Below are positions 33,173-42,978 of a stretch of DNA of 43,077 nucleotides, in pieces (positions within the stretch are counted from its first letter, which is position 1; the number at the start of each line of letters is the position of its first letter). The position numbers and the translations under genes are program-made. This DNA comes from Bacteroidota bacterium. Its GTDB lineage: Bacteria; Bacteroidota; Bacteroidia; Sphingobacteriales; Sphingobacteriaceae. The stretch lies in contig JAJYRG010000014.1 of the NCBI GenBank assembly GCA_021794195.1, positions 1 through 43,077 of the forward strand, given 5' to 3'. The notes under the pieces are model-generated. The model was not told the DNA's origin. It saw only the letters and a program-made list of their open reading frames with translations, and ran no database searches.

Positions 33173-33212
33173 CGTTCCACGTGAAACATTAAAGTAAAGT
33201 TTCACGTGGAAC
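33173..33212. promoter_or_regulatory. Pair of parS-like sites in inverted orientation
   Basis: GTTCCACGTGAAAC (33174-33187) and GTTTCACGTGGAAC (33199-33212) each differ by one base from the parS core GTTTCACGTGAAAC, the ParB-binding chromosome-segregation site. The two copies are exact reverse complements 11 bp apart, in the 56-bp gap before mnmG. In RNA they could also form a 14-bp hairpin in the mnmG leader. Confidence 0.72.
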
Positions 33213-33228
33213 ATAAACGGAAAGAAAT

Positions 33229-35088
33229 ATGTTTGAAAAATATAATGTTATAGTAGTAGGCGGGGGGCATTCCGGTTCAGAAGCAGCCGTGGCTGCTGCG
33301 AATATGGGTTCGAGTGTTTTATTGATAACGATGAATTTAGCAGTTATTGCACAAATGAGTTGTAACCCAGCGATTGGAGGCGTGGCAAAAGGACAAATTG
33401 CCCGAGAGATAGACGCTATGGGAGGGTATACAGGTATTATTGCAGATAAATCCACTATACAGTTCCGTATGTTGAATAAATCAAAAGGTCCTGCCATGTG
33501 GAGCCCAAGGACACAAAACGATCGTATGAGATTTGCGGAAGAATGGAGGTTAGCTTTAGAAGCGCATCCTAATATAGATATGTGGCAAGACACTGTCACC
33601 GAAGTCTTGACAAAAGGGGATAAAGCCATAGGGGTAAAAACTTCAATGGGGCTCAATATTTATTCAGATGCAGTAATCTTAACAAATGGAACTTTCCTGA
33701 ATGGTGTTATCCATATAGGCCAAAAGAAGTTTGGAGGAGGAAGGACAGGAGAACGGGCTGTCAAAGGCCTTACAGAACAACTAGTATCCTTAGGATTTGA
33801 ATCAGGTAGAATGAAAACCGGAACCCCTCCGAGAGTAGATGGAAGAACAATCGATTACACAAAAGTAGAAGAACAATGGGGCGATGAAGATAATCCCGGG
33901 TTCTCTTATACAAAAGTAGAAAATAAACTAAAACAAAGATGTTGCTGGATCACTTATACTAATGATAAAGTACATGAAACATTAAAAGAAGGTTTTGAAG
34001 ATAGCCCTATGTTCACAGGGAGGATCAAAGGAATTGGCCCCCGATATTGTCCTTCCATAGAAGACAAAATAAATAGATTCGCCGATAAAGAAAGGCATCA
34101 GATATTTATAGAACCGGAAGGAGAAAGAACAGTAGAGGTATATGTAAATGGTTTTTCCACTTCTCTCCCAGAAAATGTGCAATTAAAGGCTTTGAATTTA
34201 ATTCCAGGTTTTGAAAAAGCTAAAATGTATAGACCCGGATATGCAATAGAATATGATTTCTTTCCTCCTATGCAGTTAGACTCTACTTTAGAAACTTTCA
34301 AAATCAAACATTTATTCTTTGCGGGACAAATTAACGGAACGACGGGATACGAAGAGGCCGCTGCTCAAGGCTTAATGGCAGGTATAAATGCCCACCAACG
34401 TATAAATGATAAACACGAAGTTATATTAAAAAGAACAGAAGCATACATAGGTGTACTAATTGATGATCTAGTTACTAAGGGAACAGACGAGCCTTATAGA
34501 ATGTTCACCTCCAGAGCCGAACATAGATTACTACTTCGGCAAGATAATGCTGATATACGATTAACACCTTTAGCCCATGAATTAGGACTTGTAGCACAAG
34601 AACGTTTGCAAAAGGTAGAAGAAAAAATAAAGGACACTGAAAAAATTGTAAATTACTTAAAAAATAAAAGCGGAAAAATAGAAGAAATAAATTCACTTTT
34701 AAAAGATGTAAATTCAACTACGGTAAATCAAAAAACAAAATGGTATAATATTGTTTCCAGACCTCAAGTAAATATCAAAGATTTGGGCGGCCATAGTGAC
34801 GAAATACAAAGCTTCTTAAATCAATTTGAAAAAGAAACTATCGAACAAGCTGAAATAAATATAAAATATAATAGCTATTTTCAGAAAGAAAAAGATATCA
34901 TAGAGCGGATCAAAAAAATGGAAGATAAAATAATAAATCCAGATTTTGACTATATGAAATTGAATTCTTTATCCATAGAAGCTAGAGAGAAACTTTTGAA
35001 AATAAAACCTAGAACTTTGGGACAAGCTTCTCGAATTTCAGGTGTAAATCCTTCTGATATTAGTGTTTTAATGGTACATATAACCTAA
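33229..35088 (+). CDS. mnmG: tRNA uridine-5-carboxymethylaminomethyl modification enzyme MnmG (GidA)
   Basis: A 619-residue FAD enzyme that, with MnmE, installs the cmnm5 group on wobble U34 of several tRNAs. The FAD loop is [12 protein letters not shown] (9-20). Other signatures are [45 protein letters not shown] and, near the middle, [16 protein letters not shown]. The C-terminal helical MnmE-binding domain ends with [19 protein letters not shown]. Length is normal. mnmG lies near the replication origin in many bacteria. Here two parS-like sites directly precede it. mnmE is not in the window. Confidence 0.97.
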   Translation: MFEKYNVIVVGGGHSGSEAAVAAANMGSSVLLITMNLAVIAQMSCNPAIGGVAKGQIAREIDAMGGYTGIIADKSTIQFRMLNKSKGPAMWSPRTQNDRMRFAEEWRLALEAHPNIDMWQDTVTEVLTKGDKAIGVKTSMGLNIYSDAVILTNGTFLNGVIHIGQKKFGGGRTGERAVKGLTEQLVSLGFESGRMKTGTPPRVDGRTIDYTKVEEQWGDEDNPGFSYTKVENKLKQRCCWITYTNDKVHETLKEGFEDSPMFTGRIKGIGPRYCPSIEDKINRFADKERHQIFIEPEGERTVEVYVNGFSTSLPENVQLKALNLIPGFEKAKMYRPGYAIEYDFFPPMQLDSTLETFKIKHLFFAGQINGTTGYEEAAAQGLMAGINAHQRINDKHEVILKRTEAYIGVLIDDLVTKGTDEPYRMFTSRAEHRLLLRQDNADIRLTPLAHELGLVAQERLQKVEEKIKDTEKIVNYLKNKSGKIEEINSLLKDVNSTTVNQKTKWYNIVSRPQVNIKDLGGHSDEIQSFLNQFEKETIEQAEINIKYNSYFQKEKDIIERIKKMEDKIINPDFDYMKLNSLSIEAREKLLKIKPRTLGQASRISGVNPSDISVLMVHIT

Positions 35089-35155
35089 AACACTATCAAT
35101 CAATAAGTTGTATTAAAAAATAAAAAATCACCTACAATCGTTTATTTTTAAATTT

Positions 35156-36853
35156 ATGACTCATAACATAATAAAAAATAAAACTCCTTTAAATCGCTTA
35201 AAAAGGGGGTTATTTTGGAAGCTCTTGTTTTTCGGTCTTATTTTGTTCTTTATAAGTCAAAATTTTGGCTGCGCAAATATGCAAAGGCCTACAGGAGGAC
35301 CAAAAGATACGATCCCTCCAAAAATTTTAGAAATGTATCCCGATAACTTTTCTACAAATTTTACGGAAGAAGAAATCATTATCACATTTGATGAATTTGT
35401 AAAACTAAACAACCAATTTAGTGAATTTAGCATTTCGCCCGATACAGAAACTCAACCTATATATAAAGTAAAGAAAAAAGATTTACATATCACCCTGCCC
35501 GATTCTTTGGATGAAAATACTACTTATAGTTTAAATTTTGGAGAAGGATTAGTAGATTTTAATGAAGGAAATAAATTACGGAACTTCGTGTATGTTTTCA
35601 GTACCGGAGATGAACTCGACTCATTGACCATTAGTGGAAGCGTAAAAGATGGGTTCAAAAAAGAGTTTGATTATAAAGATGATGAAGATGTAAAAATACT
35701 ATTAATTCCTACTCATCAGGATAGTATTTTTGGAAAATCAAAAGCTAATATTTTCACAAGTGTAGATACTCTTGGGAATTTTAAATTCTCTAATCTCCGG
35801 GAAGATACATATAGAATTTATGCCCTAAAAGAAGAAGATAACAATAGAATATATAATGGGGGAGATGAATCTATAGGGTTCTTAAAAGACAGCATCGTTT
35901 TATCCGGAGACACCTCTGGAATAGAATTAGAATATACCCAAGGTTTTTCAGAGAACTTCCGCGTCATAGATAGAAAAATAGATAATAAAGGTTTTCTTTC
36001 CCTGGCATTCAATAAACCTCTAATAAACCCTGAAATCAATATTTTAGACGATGATTATTTAAATGAATCTAAAATAGTGTGGTTTACGGCAGAGAATGAC
36101 AGCAGCAAGATATTTTTAGAAAATTTTGATTTTGATTCTGTAAGGTTAGAAATAATAGATGAAAACGAGCCTTTGGATACTATCCAATTAAGAAAACCCC
36201 GTAATTTAAAATTAGATCGTAAAATTGAACCTGAATTCAGTATTAGTAATAAAGTAGATAAAGTAAAACACATACGCATTACCAGCAATTTTCCTATTGA
36301 AGATATGGACAAATCCAAAGTAATCATTACAGAAGATTCAGTAAAAGTAACTCGATTTTCCCTTCAAAAGGACACACTCCATAAAAACAGTTATTGGCTG
36401 AGGTATAATTGGAAACCTAAAAAAGAATACGAACTCACTATAGAAGAAGGGGCAATAGTGGGGGCCTTTGAGACCTCAAACGAAGATAAAAAATTAAATT
36501 TCACCTTGGATGAAAGTGATAATTATGGAGATATACATTTTAAAATCAGTGGATTAGACAGCGAAGAACAATATATAATAGAAGTAACGGATGAAAAGAA
36601 AGAGAATGTTTATGACAGAAAAATCGTAACGGGAGAGGAAGTAAATGAAATTTCTTATCTGAATTTCATGGGAGGTAAATATACTTTAAGAGTATTATGG
36701 GATCAGAACAAAAATGGTAGGTGGGATCCGGGGAATGTATACACAAAAAAGCAAGCTGAACCTATATGGTACTTTGATAAAGTGTTTACCGTACGGGCAA
36801 ATTGGGAACAAAATGACGAAATTAATGTTACTTTTGATTCTCAGAATCCGTAG
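35156..36853 (+). CDS. Ig-like domain lipoprotein (SbsA_Ig-type)
   Basis: A 565-residue exported protein. A basic N-terminus and a hydrophobic segment end in NFGC, the probable lipidation site (Cys39). The mature protein starts ANMQRPTGGPKDTIPPKIL, a pattern common in Bacteroidota lipoproteins with a bacterial Ig-like domain. That domain covers about 50-150 (FTEEEIIITFDEFVKLNNQ, YVFSTGDEL). The rest is beta-rich and highly charged, with a C-terminal VLWDQNKNGRWDPGNVY motif. It should face the periplasm or the outer-membrane surface. Its last 26 bp overlap the convergent gamma-carbonic anhydrase gene. The function is unknown. Confidence 0.83.
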   Translation: MTHNIIKNKTPLNRLKRGLFWKLLFFGLILFFISQNFGCANMQRPTGGPKDTIPPKILEMYPDNFSTNFTEEEIIITFDEFVKLNNQFSEFSISPDTETQPIYKVKKKDLHITLPDSLDENTTYSLNFGEGLVDFNEGNKLRNFVYVFSTGDELDSLTISGSVKDGFKKEFDYKDDEDVKILLIPTHQDSIFGKSKANIFTSVDTLGNFKFSNLREDTYRIYALKEEDNNRIYNGGDESIGFLKDSIVLSGDTSGIELEYTQGFSENFRVIDRKIDNKGFLSLAFNKPLINPEINILDDDYLNESKIVWFTAENDSSKIFLENFDFDSVRLEIIDENEPLDTIQLRKPRNLKLDRKIEPEFSISNKVDKVKHIRITSNFPIEDMDKSKVIITEDSVKVTRFSLQKDTLHKNSYWLRYNWKPKKEYELTIEEGAIVGAFETSNEDKKLNFTLDESDNYGDIHFKISGLDSEEQYIIEVTDEKKENVYDRKIVTGEEVNEISYLNFMGGKYTLRVLWDQNKNGRWDPGNVYTKKQAEPIWYFDKVFTVRANWEQNDEINVTFDSQNP

Positions 36854-37358
36854 AAAACCATTTACTATACTTCACATAATTGTGAGGTAACTTTTGGAGC
36901 ATTTGCCTTTGTTCTTCTGTGAGCGGTTTTATTTTTTTGGCTGGAATCCCGGCATAGAGAAAACCCGTTTCGCATACTGTATTTTCTAGCACTACTGCAC
37001 CTGCTGCTATTATGACATAGGGTTCAACTACGGCATTATCCATCACTATAGCCCCCATTCCTATCAAAACATGGTCTTTAAGCGTACAACCGTGTATTAT
37101 AGCGTTATGCCCAATATTCACATAACTCCCTATGTCTGTACCTGTCTTTTGATAAGTGCAATGAATAATAACACCATCTTGTATATTGGTATACTCCCCA
37201 ATCCGAATATAATTAACATCTCCACGTACCACCGCCTGAAACCACACCGAACTATGATTTCCTAAAATAACATCTCCTATTATTGTAGCATTCGGAGCTA
37301 AAAAACAGCTTTCAGGAATAGTTGGATATATTTTTTTGGTAGGAAGGATAGTGGCCAT
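36828..37358 (-). CDS. Gamma-carbonic anhydrase family protein
   Basis: A 176-residue left-handed beta-helix protein of the gamma-carbonic anhydrase/YrdA group. The three zinc histidines are visible: one in VIIHCTYQ and two in NIGHNAIIHGC. Hexapeptide repeats run from about residue 15 to 135, followed by a C-terminal helix. Many YrdA-like members lack measurable anhydrase activity, so the activity is inferred. The ATG at 37358 lies three bases after the nadB stop, so they are co-transcribed. The 3' end overlaps the convergent lipoprotein gene. Confidence 0.92.
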   Translation of the reverse strand: MATILPTKKIYPTIPESCFLAPNATIIGDVILGNHSSVWFQAVVRGDVNYIRIGEYTNIQDGVIIHCTYQKTGTDIGSYVNIGHNAIIHGCTLKDHVLIGMGAIVMDNAVVEPYVIIAAGAVVLENTVCETGFLYAGIPAKKIKPLTEEQRQMLQKLPHNYVKYSKWFSTDSENQK

Positions 37359-37361
37359 ATT

Positions 37362-38954
37362 TTATAAAATTGTATCTATAATATCCTCAGAATGGTTGGG
37401 ATAATCTGTCGTAAAATGTAACCCGCGGCTTTCTTTACGAAGCATAGCTGACTTAACAACAAGATAAGCATTTTGAATTACATTTCTAAGTTCACATAAA
37501 GGAACAGATAGCTTTGTTTTTTTATAGAAATCTTCTGTCTCCTGTTGTAATAAAGCAAGTCGCCGCATTGCTCGTTCAAGTCTAAAATCAGATCTCACAA
37601 TTCCAACATAATTATTCATTATTTCTTGTGTCTCTTTCAGATTATGCGTCACCAAAATATCTTCATTAGATAAAACGGTATCCGTATCATCCCAAGAAGG
37701 AATATTTTTTTCAGGAAAATCAATAGCTTCAGAAGATTCAAACGTAGCAAGGAATATTCTATGTGCGTACACCATAGCTTCAAGTAAAGAGTTGGAAGCT
37801 AATCTATTAGCTCCATGTAAACCCGTAGAAGAACATTCGCCACAGGCATATAGATTTTTAATACTGCTCGATCCATTTTCATCTACCAAAATCCCTCCAC
37901 AAGAATAATGAGCCGCTGGTCGTACCGGAATATAATCTTCTGCTAAATCAAGCCCTATCGACAAACATTTGTCATAAATATTTGGAAAATGATGTAAAAG
38001 TTCTTCTTTATTTTTATGTGTAATATCTAAATAAACATATTCGGCACCTGATTTTTTCATTTCATTATCGATAGCCCGCGCTACTATATCTCTAGGAGCC
38101 AGGGATCCACGATAATCATATTCTTTCATAAAAGATTCTCCATTTTTTCTTCTCAAAATACCCCCATAACCTCTCACAGCTTCCGAAATCAGGAATGAAG
38201 GGTTATCAAGAGGATTATATAAAGCCGTAGGATGAAATTGGATAAACTCCATATTACGTACTTTCCCCTTAGCACGGTAAACCATAGCCGTACCGTCCCC
38301 TGTAGCAATAGAAGGATTGGTCGTAGAATTATAAATATGCCCCAGACCACCGGTAGCCAATATGACGACCTTACTTAACATAGTTTCTACTACCTTAGTC
38401 TGTTTATTCAAAGCATAAACACCGTAACAAATAATAGACTCCGAATTACGTCGGATATCTTCTCCCAAATGGTGTTGGGTTATTAAATCAACAACAAAAT
38501 AATAATCGAGAAATGTAATATTAGGATGCTTTCGGGTAGCCGATATCAGTGTTCTCTCTATTTCAAATCCTGTTATATCTTTATAATGCAATATTCTATT
38601 TTCAGAATGTCCTCCTTCTCTTGCTAAATCATATTTTCCATTTTCAATTTTATCAAACTGAATCCCGTAATCGATGAGCTCACCTATTCGATCGGGACCT
38701 TCTTTAATCACATTTTCGACAATCGTTTTATCACAAAGCCCATCTCCAGCCAACAAAGTATCATTTATGTGTTTTTCAAACGAATCAGTTTTTTGGGTTA
38801 CAGCGGCTACTCCTCCTTGTGCATATTTGGTATTAGACTCATTATCAAATGATTTAGTGATAATAACAACCTTACCATAATCCGCTGCTTTAAGAGCATA
38901 ACTTAATCCGGCAATTCCCGAACCTATCACCAGAAAATCTATATTGATATGCAT
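37362..38954 (-). CDS. nadB: L-aspartate oxidase
   Basis: A 530-residue FAD enzyme that oxidises L-aspartate to iminoaspartate, the first step of de novo NAD synthesis. The FAD loop is VIGSGIAGLSYAL (9-21). Substrate and flavin segments include TKYAQGGVAAVT, RPAAHYSCGGILVDENG and CGECSSTGLHGANRLASNSL, with the capping-domain REGGHSENRILH motif. The succinate-dehydrogenase-like fold is complete. nadA is divergent across a 455-bp gap, so the two NadA-NadB partners may be co-regulated from that gap. A -7 element 10 bp upstream suggests a very short leader. Confidence 0.96.
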   Translation of the reverse strand: MHINIDFLVIGSGIAGLSYALKAADYGKVVIITKSFDNESNTKYAQGGVAAVTQKTDSFEKHINDTLLAGDGLCDKTIVENVIKEGPDRIGELIDYGIQFDKIENGKYDLAREGGHSENRILHYKDITGFEIERTLISATRKHPNITFLDYYFVVDLITQHHLGEDIRRNSESIICYGVYALNKQTKVVETMLSKVVILATGGLGHIYNSTTNPSIATGDGTAMVYRAKGKVRNMEFIQFHPTALYNPLDNPSFLISEAVRGYGGILRRKNGESFMKEYDYRGSLAPRDIVARAIDNEMKKSGAEYVYLDITHKNKEELLHHFPNIYDKCLSIGLDLAEDYIPVRPAAHYSCGGILVDENGSSSIKNLYACGECSSTGLHGANRLASNSLLEAMVYAHRIFLATFESSEAIDFPEKNIPSWDDTDTVLSNEDILVTHNLKETQEIMNNYVGIVRSDFRLERAMRRLALLQQETEDFYKKTKLSVPLCELRNVIQNAYLVVKSAMLRKESRGLHFTTDYPNHSEDIIDTIL

Positions 38955-38964
38955 ACCTATTTAT

Positions 38965-38972
38965 CAAAAATA
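38965..38972 (-). promoter_or_regulatory. -7 promoter element for nadB
   Basis: TATTTTTG on the minus strand fits TAnnTTTG and ends ten bases before the nadB ATG. A perfect DnaA box lies 12 bp upstream of it, within the promoter, so DnaA binding could affect nadB transcription. Confidence 0.4.
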
Positions 38973-39363
38973 ATTAACATTACCTGTGGATAATGTGTAC
39001 AAAGAACGTTGAAAAATTTCAACGTCCAACAATACACAAAGATTATAACAAATTAACCACAATTTTGTGAGAAGTACACTATCAAATTCTTAAGATATCC
39101 ACATTAATCTCACATAAAAGTATTTCACATTCTGATATGGAAAGTTAAATCCTGAAAATATTAAAAGTCTGATATCCAATCTTAAAATATCCATCAATTG
39201 TGAATAACCTGTGGATAAAGAGATAATAACTTAGATTACAAATATAAAACATAGATCTTATTCCACATATTCACAGCTTAATAAACAATAAGTATTTCTT
39301 TAATATATTATTTTATTATTTATTGAAAAAGGAAAATGTGAAAAGCAATTCATTTTGATTCAT

Positions 39364-39371
39364 TACTTTTG
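39364..39371 (+). promoter_or_regulatory. -7 promoter element for nadA
   Basis: TACTTTTG fits TAnnTTTG and lies 38 bp before the nadA ATG. No correctly spaced -33 TTG was found. Confidence 0.4.
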
Positions 39372-39409
39372 TAAACAGTAAGATTATTTAAAGAGAATAA
39401 AATTTTGCT

Positions 39410-40408
39410 ATGAATATCGCTTTTGAAAAAGATTTAGAAGTTAAAGGATATATTGATGAAGTCATAAATCCAAATATCAATCTTGTAGAAGAAATAAACA
39501 GGCTTAAGAAAGAGAAGAATGCAGTAATTCTTGCCCATTATTATCAGGAACCTCAAATTCAAGATTTAGCGGATTATATAGGAGACAGTCTGGGGTTATC
39601 TCAGCAGGCAGCAAAAACGGATGCGGATGTGATTGTATTTGCCGGAGTACATTTCATGGCTGAAACAGCAAAAATACTATCCCCCTCCAAAAAAGTTTTA
39701 TTACCGGATTTAAAAGCAGGTTGTTCCTTGGCTGATAGTTGCCCTCCGCATTTATTCGCTAAATTCAAAGAACAATATCCTGATCATTTGGTAATTACTT
39801 ATGTTAATTGTACTGCAGAATTGAAAGCATTATCCGATATTGTATGTACATCCACAAATGCGGTGAAAATTGTGGAAAGTTTACCTAAAGATCAAAAAAT
39901 TATTTTCGGTCCGGATAAAAACTTAGGAAAACATATCATTAAACAAACAGGGCGGGATATGGTTTTGTGGAATGGGGCGTGTATGGTACATGAGATTTTT
40001 GCAGATGATAAATTGGAAATTCTCAAAAGAGAACACCCAGAGGCAAAATTTATTGCTCACCCTGAGTGTGAACCCCATATTTTAAATCAAGCTGATTATA
40101 TCGGTTCTACTTCCGGTTTGTTAAAATATACGATTGAAGATGACAGCCGATCGTATATAGTAGCCACAGAATCTGGAATCATTTATCAAATGCAGAAAGC
40201 GAGTCCTGATAAGACTTTTATTCCAGCTCCACCGAATAACATGTGCGCCTGTAATGATTGTCCATATATGAAATTAAATACAGTGGAAAAACTATATAAA
40301 GCAATGTATTACGAACTTCCGGAGATAGAACTGGATGATCAATTGATTGATAAAGCCAGAAAACCTATTGAGAGAATGTTAGAAATTTCAGCTCGTTATG
40401 GACTTTAA
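39410..40408 (+). CDS. nadA: Quinolinate synthase NadA
   Basis: A 332-residue 4Fe-4S enzyme that condenses iminoaspartate (from NadB) with dihydroxyacetone phosphate to quinolinate. Cluster cysteines are expected at Cys105 ([10 protein letters not shown]), Cys191 (WNGACMVHE) and in the CACNDCPYM segment (279-284). Other signatures are [24 protein letters not shown] and the pseudo-symmetric [10 protein letters not shown]. It is divergent from nadB. thiL starts 11 bp after its stop and may be co-transcribed. nadC is absent from the window. Confidence 0.96.
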   Translation: MNIAFEKDLEVKGYIDEVINPNINLVEEINRLKKEKNAVILAHYYQEPQIQDLADYIGDSLGLSQQAAKTDADVIVFAGVHFMAETAKILSPSKKVLLPDLKAGCSLADSCPPHLFAKFKEQYPDHLVITYVNCTAELKALSDIVCTSTNAVKIVESLPKDQKIIFGPDKNLGKHIIKQTGRDMVLWNGACMVHEIFADDKLEILKREHPEAKFIAHPECEPHILNQADYIGSTSGLLKYTIEDDSRSYIVATESGIIYQMQKASPDKTFIPAPPNNMCACNDCPYMKLNTVEKLYKAMYYELPEIELDDQLIDKARKPIERMLEISARYGL

Positions 40409-40419
40409 TTTATAAAAAT

Positions 40420-41502
40420 ATGTTTGAAAACAAAGGCAAAACAGAATTATCAGAATTAGGGGAATTTGGCTTAATCGAACATTTAACCCGTCAGGTTGAA
40501 ATTGTCCAGGAAAGCACGATCAAAGGGGTAGGGGATGATGCTGCAGTGCTTGATTTTTCAGATAAACAAACCTTGGTTTCGACAGATATTCTTTTAGAGA
40601 ATGTACATTTTGATTTGCGATACAGCCCATTAAAACATTTGGGTTATAAAGCCGTGCAGGTAAATTTGAGCGATATATATGCTATGAATGGGCAACCCTC
40701 TCAAATAACAGTAGCGTTAGGCATTTCTTCTAAATTTCCTCTTGAAGCTATAGAAGAAATTTACGAAGGTATACATATTGCATGCAAAAAATATAAAGTA
40801 GATTTAGTAGGAGGGGATACTTCTTCCTCTGCACAGGGATTGGTCATTTCTGTGACAAGTATAGGGTATGTGGATCCGGAAAAAGTAGTTTATCGTTCAG
40901 GTGCAAAAGAAGGTGATTTGCTCTGTGTATCTGGCGATTTGGGAGGAGCATATACCGGTTTGCAACTTTTGGAAAGAGAGAAACAAATATTTCTAGAAAA
41001 CCCTCAGATACAGCCAGATTTAGAAGGGAAGGATTATATAGTTGAACGCCAATTAAAACCGGAAGCCCGTAAAGACATTATAGAATTATTGCAAAAATTA
41101 GAGCTTCTACCTACCGCTATGATAGATGTATCGGATGGTTTGGCTTCTGAAATTTTTCATATTTGTAAGTCCTCAAATGTCGGTTGCCGTATTTATGAGG
41201 ACAAAATCCCTATAGATCCGATGACCTATGATACGTCGAGAGAATTTGGTTTGGATCCCACAATATGTGCATTAAACGGAGGTGAGGATTATGAATTGTT
41301 ATTCACAATACCCCAGAGTCAATATGATAAAATAAAAACTGTGTTAGCAGATGTTAGTATCATTGGGCATATAACAGAAAAAAAATCCGGTATAGATATG
41401 GTATCTAAATCCGGGAATATCCATCCTTTGAAAGCTCAGGGATGGAGTGCATTTAAAAAATATGAAGAATCAAATTCCAATGACTCTGCTGAGAAGAAAT
41501 GA
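40420..41502 (+). CDS. thiL: Thiamine-monophosphate kinase
   Basis: Phosphorylates thiamine monophosphate to thiamine diphosphate, the last step in the pathway. The protein has 360 residues and the PurM/ThiL fold. Motifs seen are GVGDDAAVLD (metal-binding Asp pair), STDILLENVHFDLRYSP, KAVQVNLSDIYAMNGQP, DLVGGDTSSSAQGLVISV and MIDVSDGLASEIFHI, with the C-terminal GGEDYELLFT. Length is slightly above the E. coli enzyme. It starts 11 bp after nadA. No TPP riboswitch was seen upstream. Confidence 0.95.
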   Translation: MFENKGKTELSELGEFGLIEHLTRQVEIVQESTIKGVGDDAAVLDFSDKQTLVSTDILLENVHFDLRYSPLKHLGYKAVQVNLSDIYAMNGQPSQITVALGISSKFPLEAIEEIYEGIHIACKKYKVDLVGGDTSSSAQGLVISVTSIGYVDPEKVVYRSGAKEGDLLCVSGDLGGAYTGLQLLEREKQIFLENPQIQPDLEGKDYIVERQLKPEARKDIIELLQKLELLPTAMIDVSDGLASEIFHICKSSNVGCRIYEDKIPIDPMTYDTSREFGLDPTICALNGGEDYELLFTIPQSQYDKIKTVLADVSIIGHITEKKSGIDMVSKSGNIHPLKAQGWSAFKKYEESNSNDSAEKK

Positions 41503-41513
41503 GATCATATTTT

Positions 41514-42962
41514 TTACCATTCTGCACCTAAAGCTGAATATAAATTGATGATAGCTTCATAATGCTCGCGTTGGATTTCAATACGATCCAAATTACTCTG
41601 TAATGCATTACTTTGAGCAGTAATTACTTCTAAATAAGTAGCGTAGCCCGATCTAAATAATAAGTTTGCATTATAAACAGCGGATTGGGCATTTTCAACT
41701 CTTCGTTCGGCGTAGTTTAATCTTTCTTTTTGTTTTTCTATGGATACAAGCGCGTTTGATACTTCAGCTACGGATTCATATATAGATTTATACAAGTCTA
41801 ATTCTGATTTTTCTCTTTCTAAGAGCGCGATTTCATAGGCTGTTTTCAGTTCTCTCCGCTTAAAAATAGGGGCAGATAAGCCAGCGGTGAAACTTCCGAA
41901 TAAAGAACCGGGAATATTAAACCAATTTTCCGGTAATAGAGAGTTAAGTCCAAAACTTCCGCCTAAAGTAAGCGTGGGATACCTTAAAGCTTTATGGATA
42001 TTCACACTGGCATTAGCTGCGATCAGTTTGTATTCTGCTTTTCGCACATCCGGCCTATTTCTAAGCAAATCAATAGGAGCTCCAATATCTATTAAACTAT
42101 CTTGTCTAACGATTTCGCTCAGGTTGTTTGAAATCTCTACTTCAGAGGGGTAGTGGCTGGTTAAAGTTTGTAAAACATTTTCCTGAATGACGATTTCTTG
42201 TTCTAACTCAGGAACCAAAGATAGTGCGGCTAATCTTTGTGCTTCGGTTTGTTGCAAAGCAAGTTTTGTAATTTCTCCGGCTTCGTATTGTAATTCTATC
42301 ATTTTCAAAGTGCTGTCGCTCAATGCTGCGTTCGTTTTTGCAACTTCGATTTGTGCATTTAATTGTACAAGATTGAAGTAAGCTTTTGCGATAGAATTAA
42401 TCAGTCTGTTTTCGATAGCTCTTTTTGCTTCTACAGTTTCTAAAAAATCAGCTAAATCAGATTCTTTTTGATTTTTAAATTTTTTCCAAAAATCTATCTC
42501 CCAACTAGCTGTGACGGCACTTATATTTTCTCCTACCTGTAAAAACATATTTTTAGGAGGTTCTTTGCCTTCGTACCATTTGGAGTTTGGCGCACTTCTA
42601 TAATTTTCGGATCGATAAGTTCGACCTATTTCTGCTATATTGAGATCTACTTCAGGAAGATTTAAAAATTTTGATTTAAATAATTCCCGATCGGCTATTT
42701 CGATATTGATAAGAGCATTTCGCACATCAAAATTTCTTTCTAATCCGTCCTCTATCAACCGGATTAACAAAGAATCTTTTAAAATATTTTGCCATTCTAA
42801 TTTTTCAATATCTGCAGTATCGGAAAAGGCAAGACTATCTGTTTTTCGATAATTGTCAGGCAAATCTATATCGGGTCGTTGGTATTTTTTCCCGACCTCG
42901 CAGCCAACTGTAATGACACAAATCCAAAATCCTAAGAATATTTTACTGTATTTAAAAGCCAT
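41514..42962 (-). CDS. TolC/NodT family outer-membrane efflux lipoprotein
   Basis: A 482-residue outer-membrane channel of an RND efflux system. The signal peptide ends in a lipobox VTVGC (Cys21), followed by the family start KKYQRPDIDLPDNYR. Two helical coiled-coil repeats of the outer-membrane efflux protein domain follow. They include LRNRPDVRKAEYKLIAANAS and YPTLTLGGSFG, and the C-terminal RSGYATYLEVITAQSNALQS. It lies 16 bp after the RND permease stop on the same strand, the usual permease-then-outer-membrane-factor order. A GGGAG stretch just before the ATG is one of the few Shine-Dalgarno-like sites here. Substrates are unknown. Confidence 0.94.
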   Translation of the reverse strand: MAFKYSKIFLGFWICVITVGCEVGKKYQRPDIDLPDNYRKTDSLAFSDTADIEKLEWQNILKDSLLIRLIEDGLERNFDVRNALINIEIADRELFKSKFLNLPEVDLNIAEIGRTYRSENYRSAPNSKWYEGKEPPKNMFLQVGENISAVTASWEIDFWKKFKNQKESDLADFLETVEAKRAIENRLINSIAKAYFNLVQLNAQIEVAKTNAALSDSTLKMIELQYEAGEITKLALQQTEAQRLAALSLVPELEQEIVIQENVLQTLTSHYPSEVEISNNLSEIVRQDSLIDIGAPIDLLRNRPDVRKAEYKLIAANASVNIHKALRYPTLTLGGSFGLNSLLPENWFNIPGSLFGSFTAGLSAPIFKRRELKTAYEIALLEREKSELDLYKSIYESVAEVSNALVSIEKQKERLNYAERRVENAQSAVYNANLLFRSGYATYLEVITAQSNALQSNLDRIEIQREHYEAIINLYSALGAEW

Positions 42963-42978
42963 ATCTCCCTGCGATTAT

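Larger units (their letters stand above)
38955..39409. other. Candidate replication origin (oriC): DnaA-box cluster and AT-rich stretch
   Basis: Two perfect DnaA boxes (TGTGGATAA at 38985-38993 and 39210-39218) are accompanied by single-mismatch boxes: TTAACCACA (39053-39061), ATATCCACA (39095-39103) and TGTGAATAA (39199-39207, two bases from a perfect box). Two-mismatch forms lie at 39259-39275. A perfect 9+9 palindrome is at 39006-39025, and 39277-39340 is almost pure A/T, as expected of an unwinding element. The gap lies between the divergent nadB and nadA genes. One other perfect box exists at 15832 inside a gene, so single boxes mean little; the cluster is the evidence. Confidence 0.62.
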
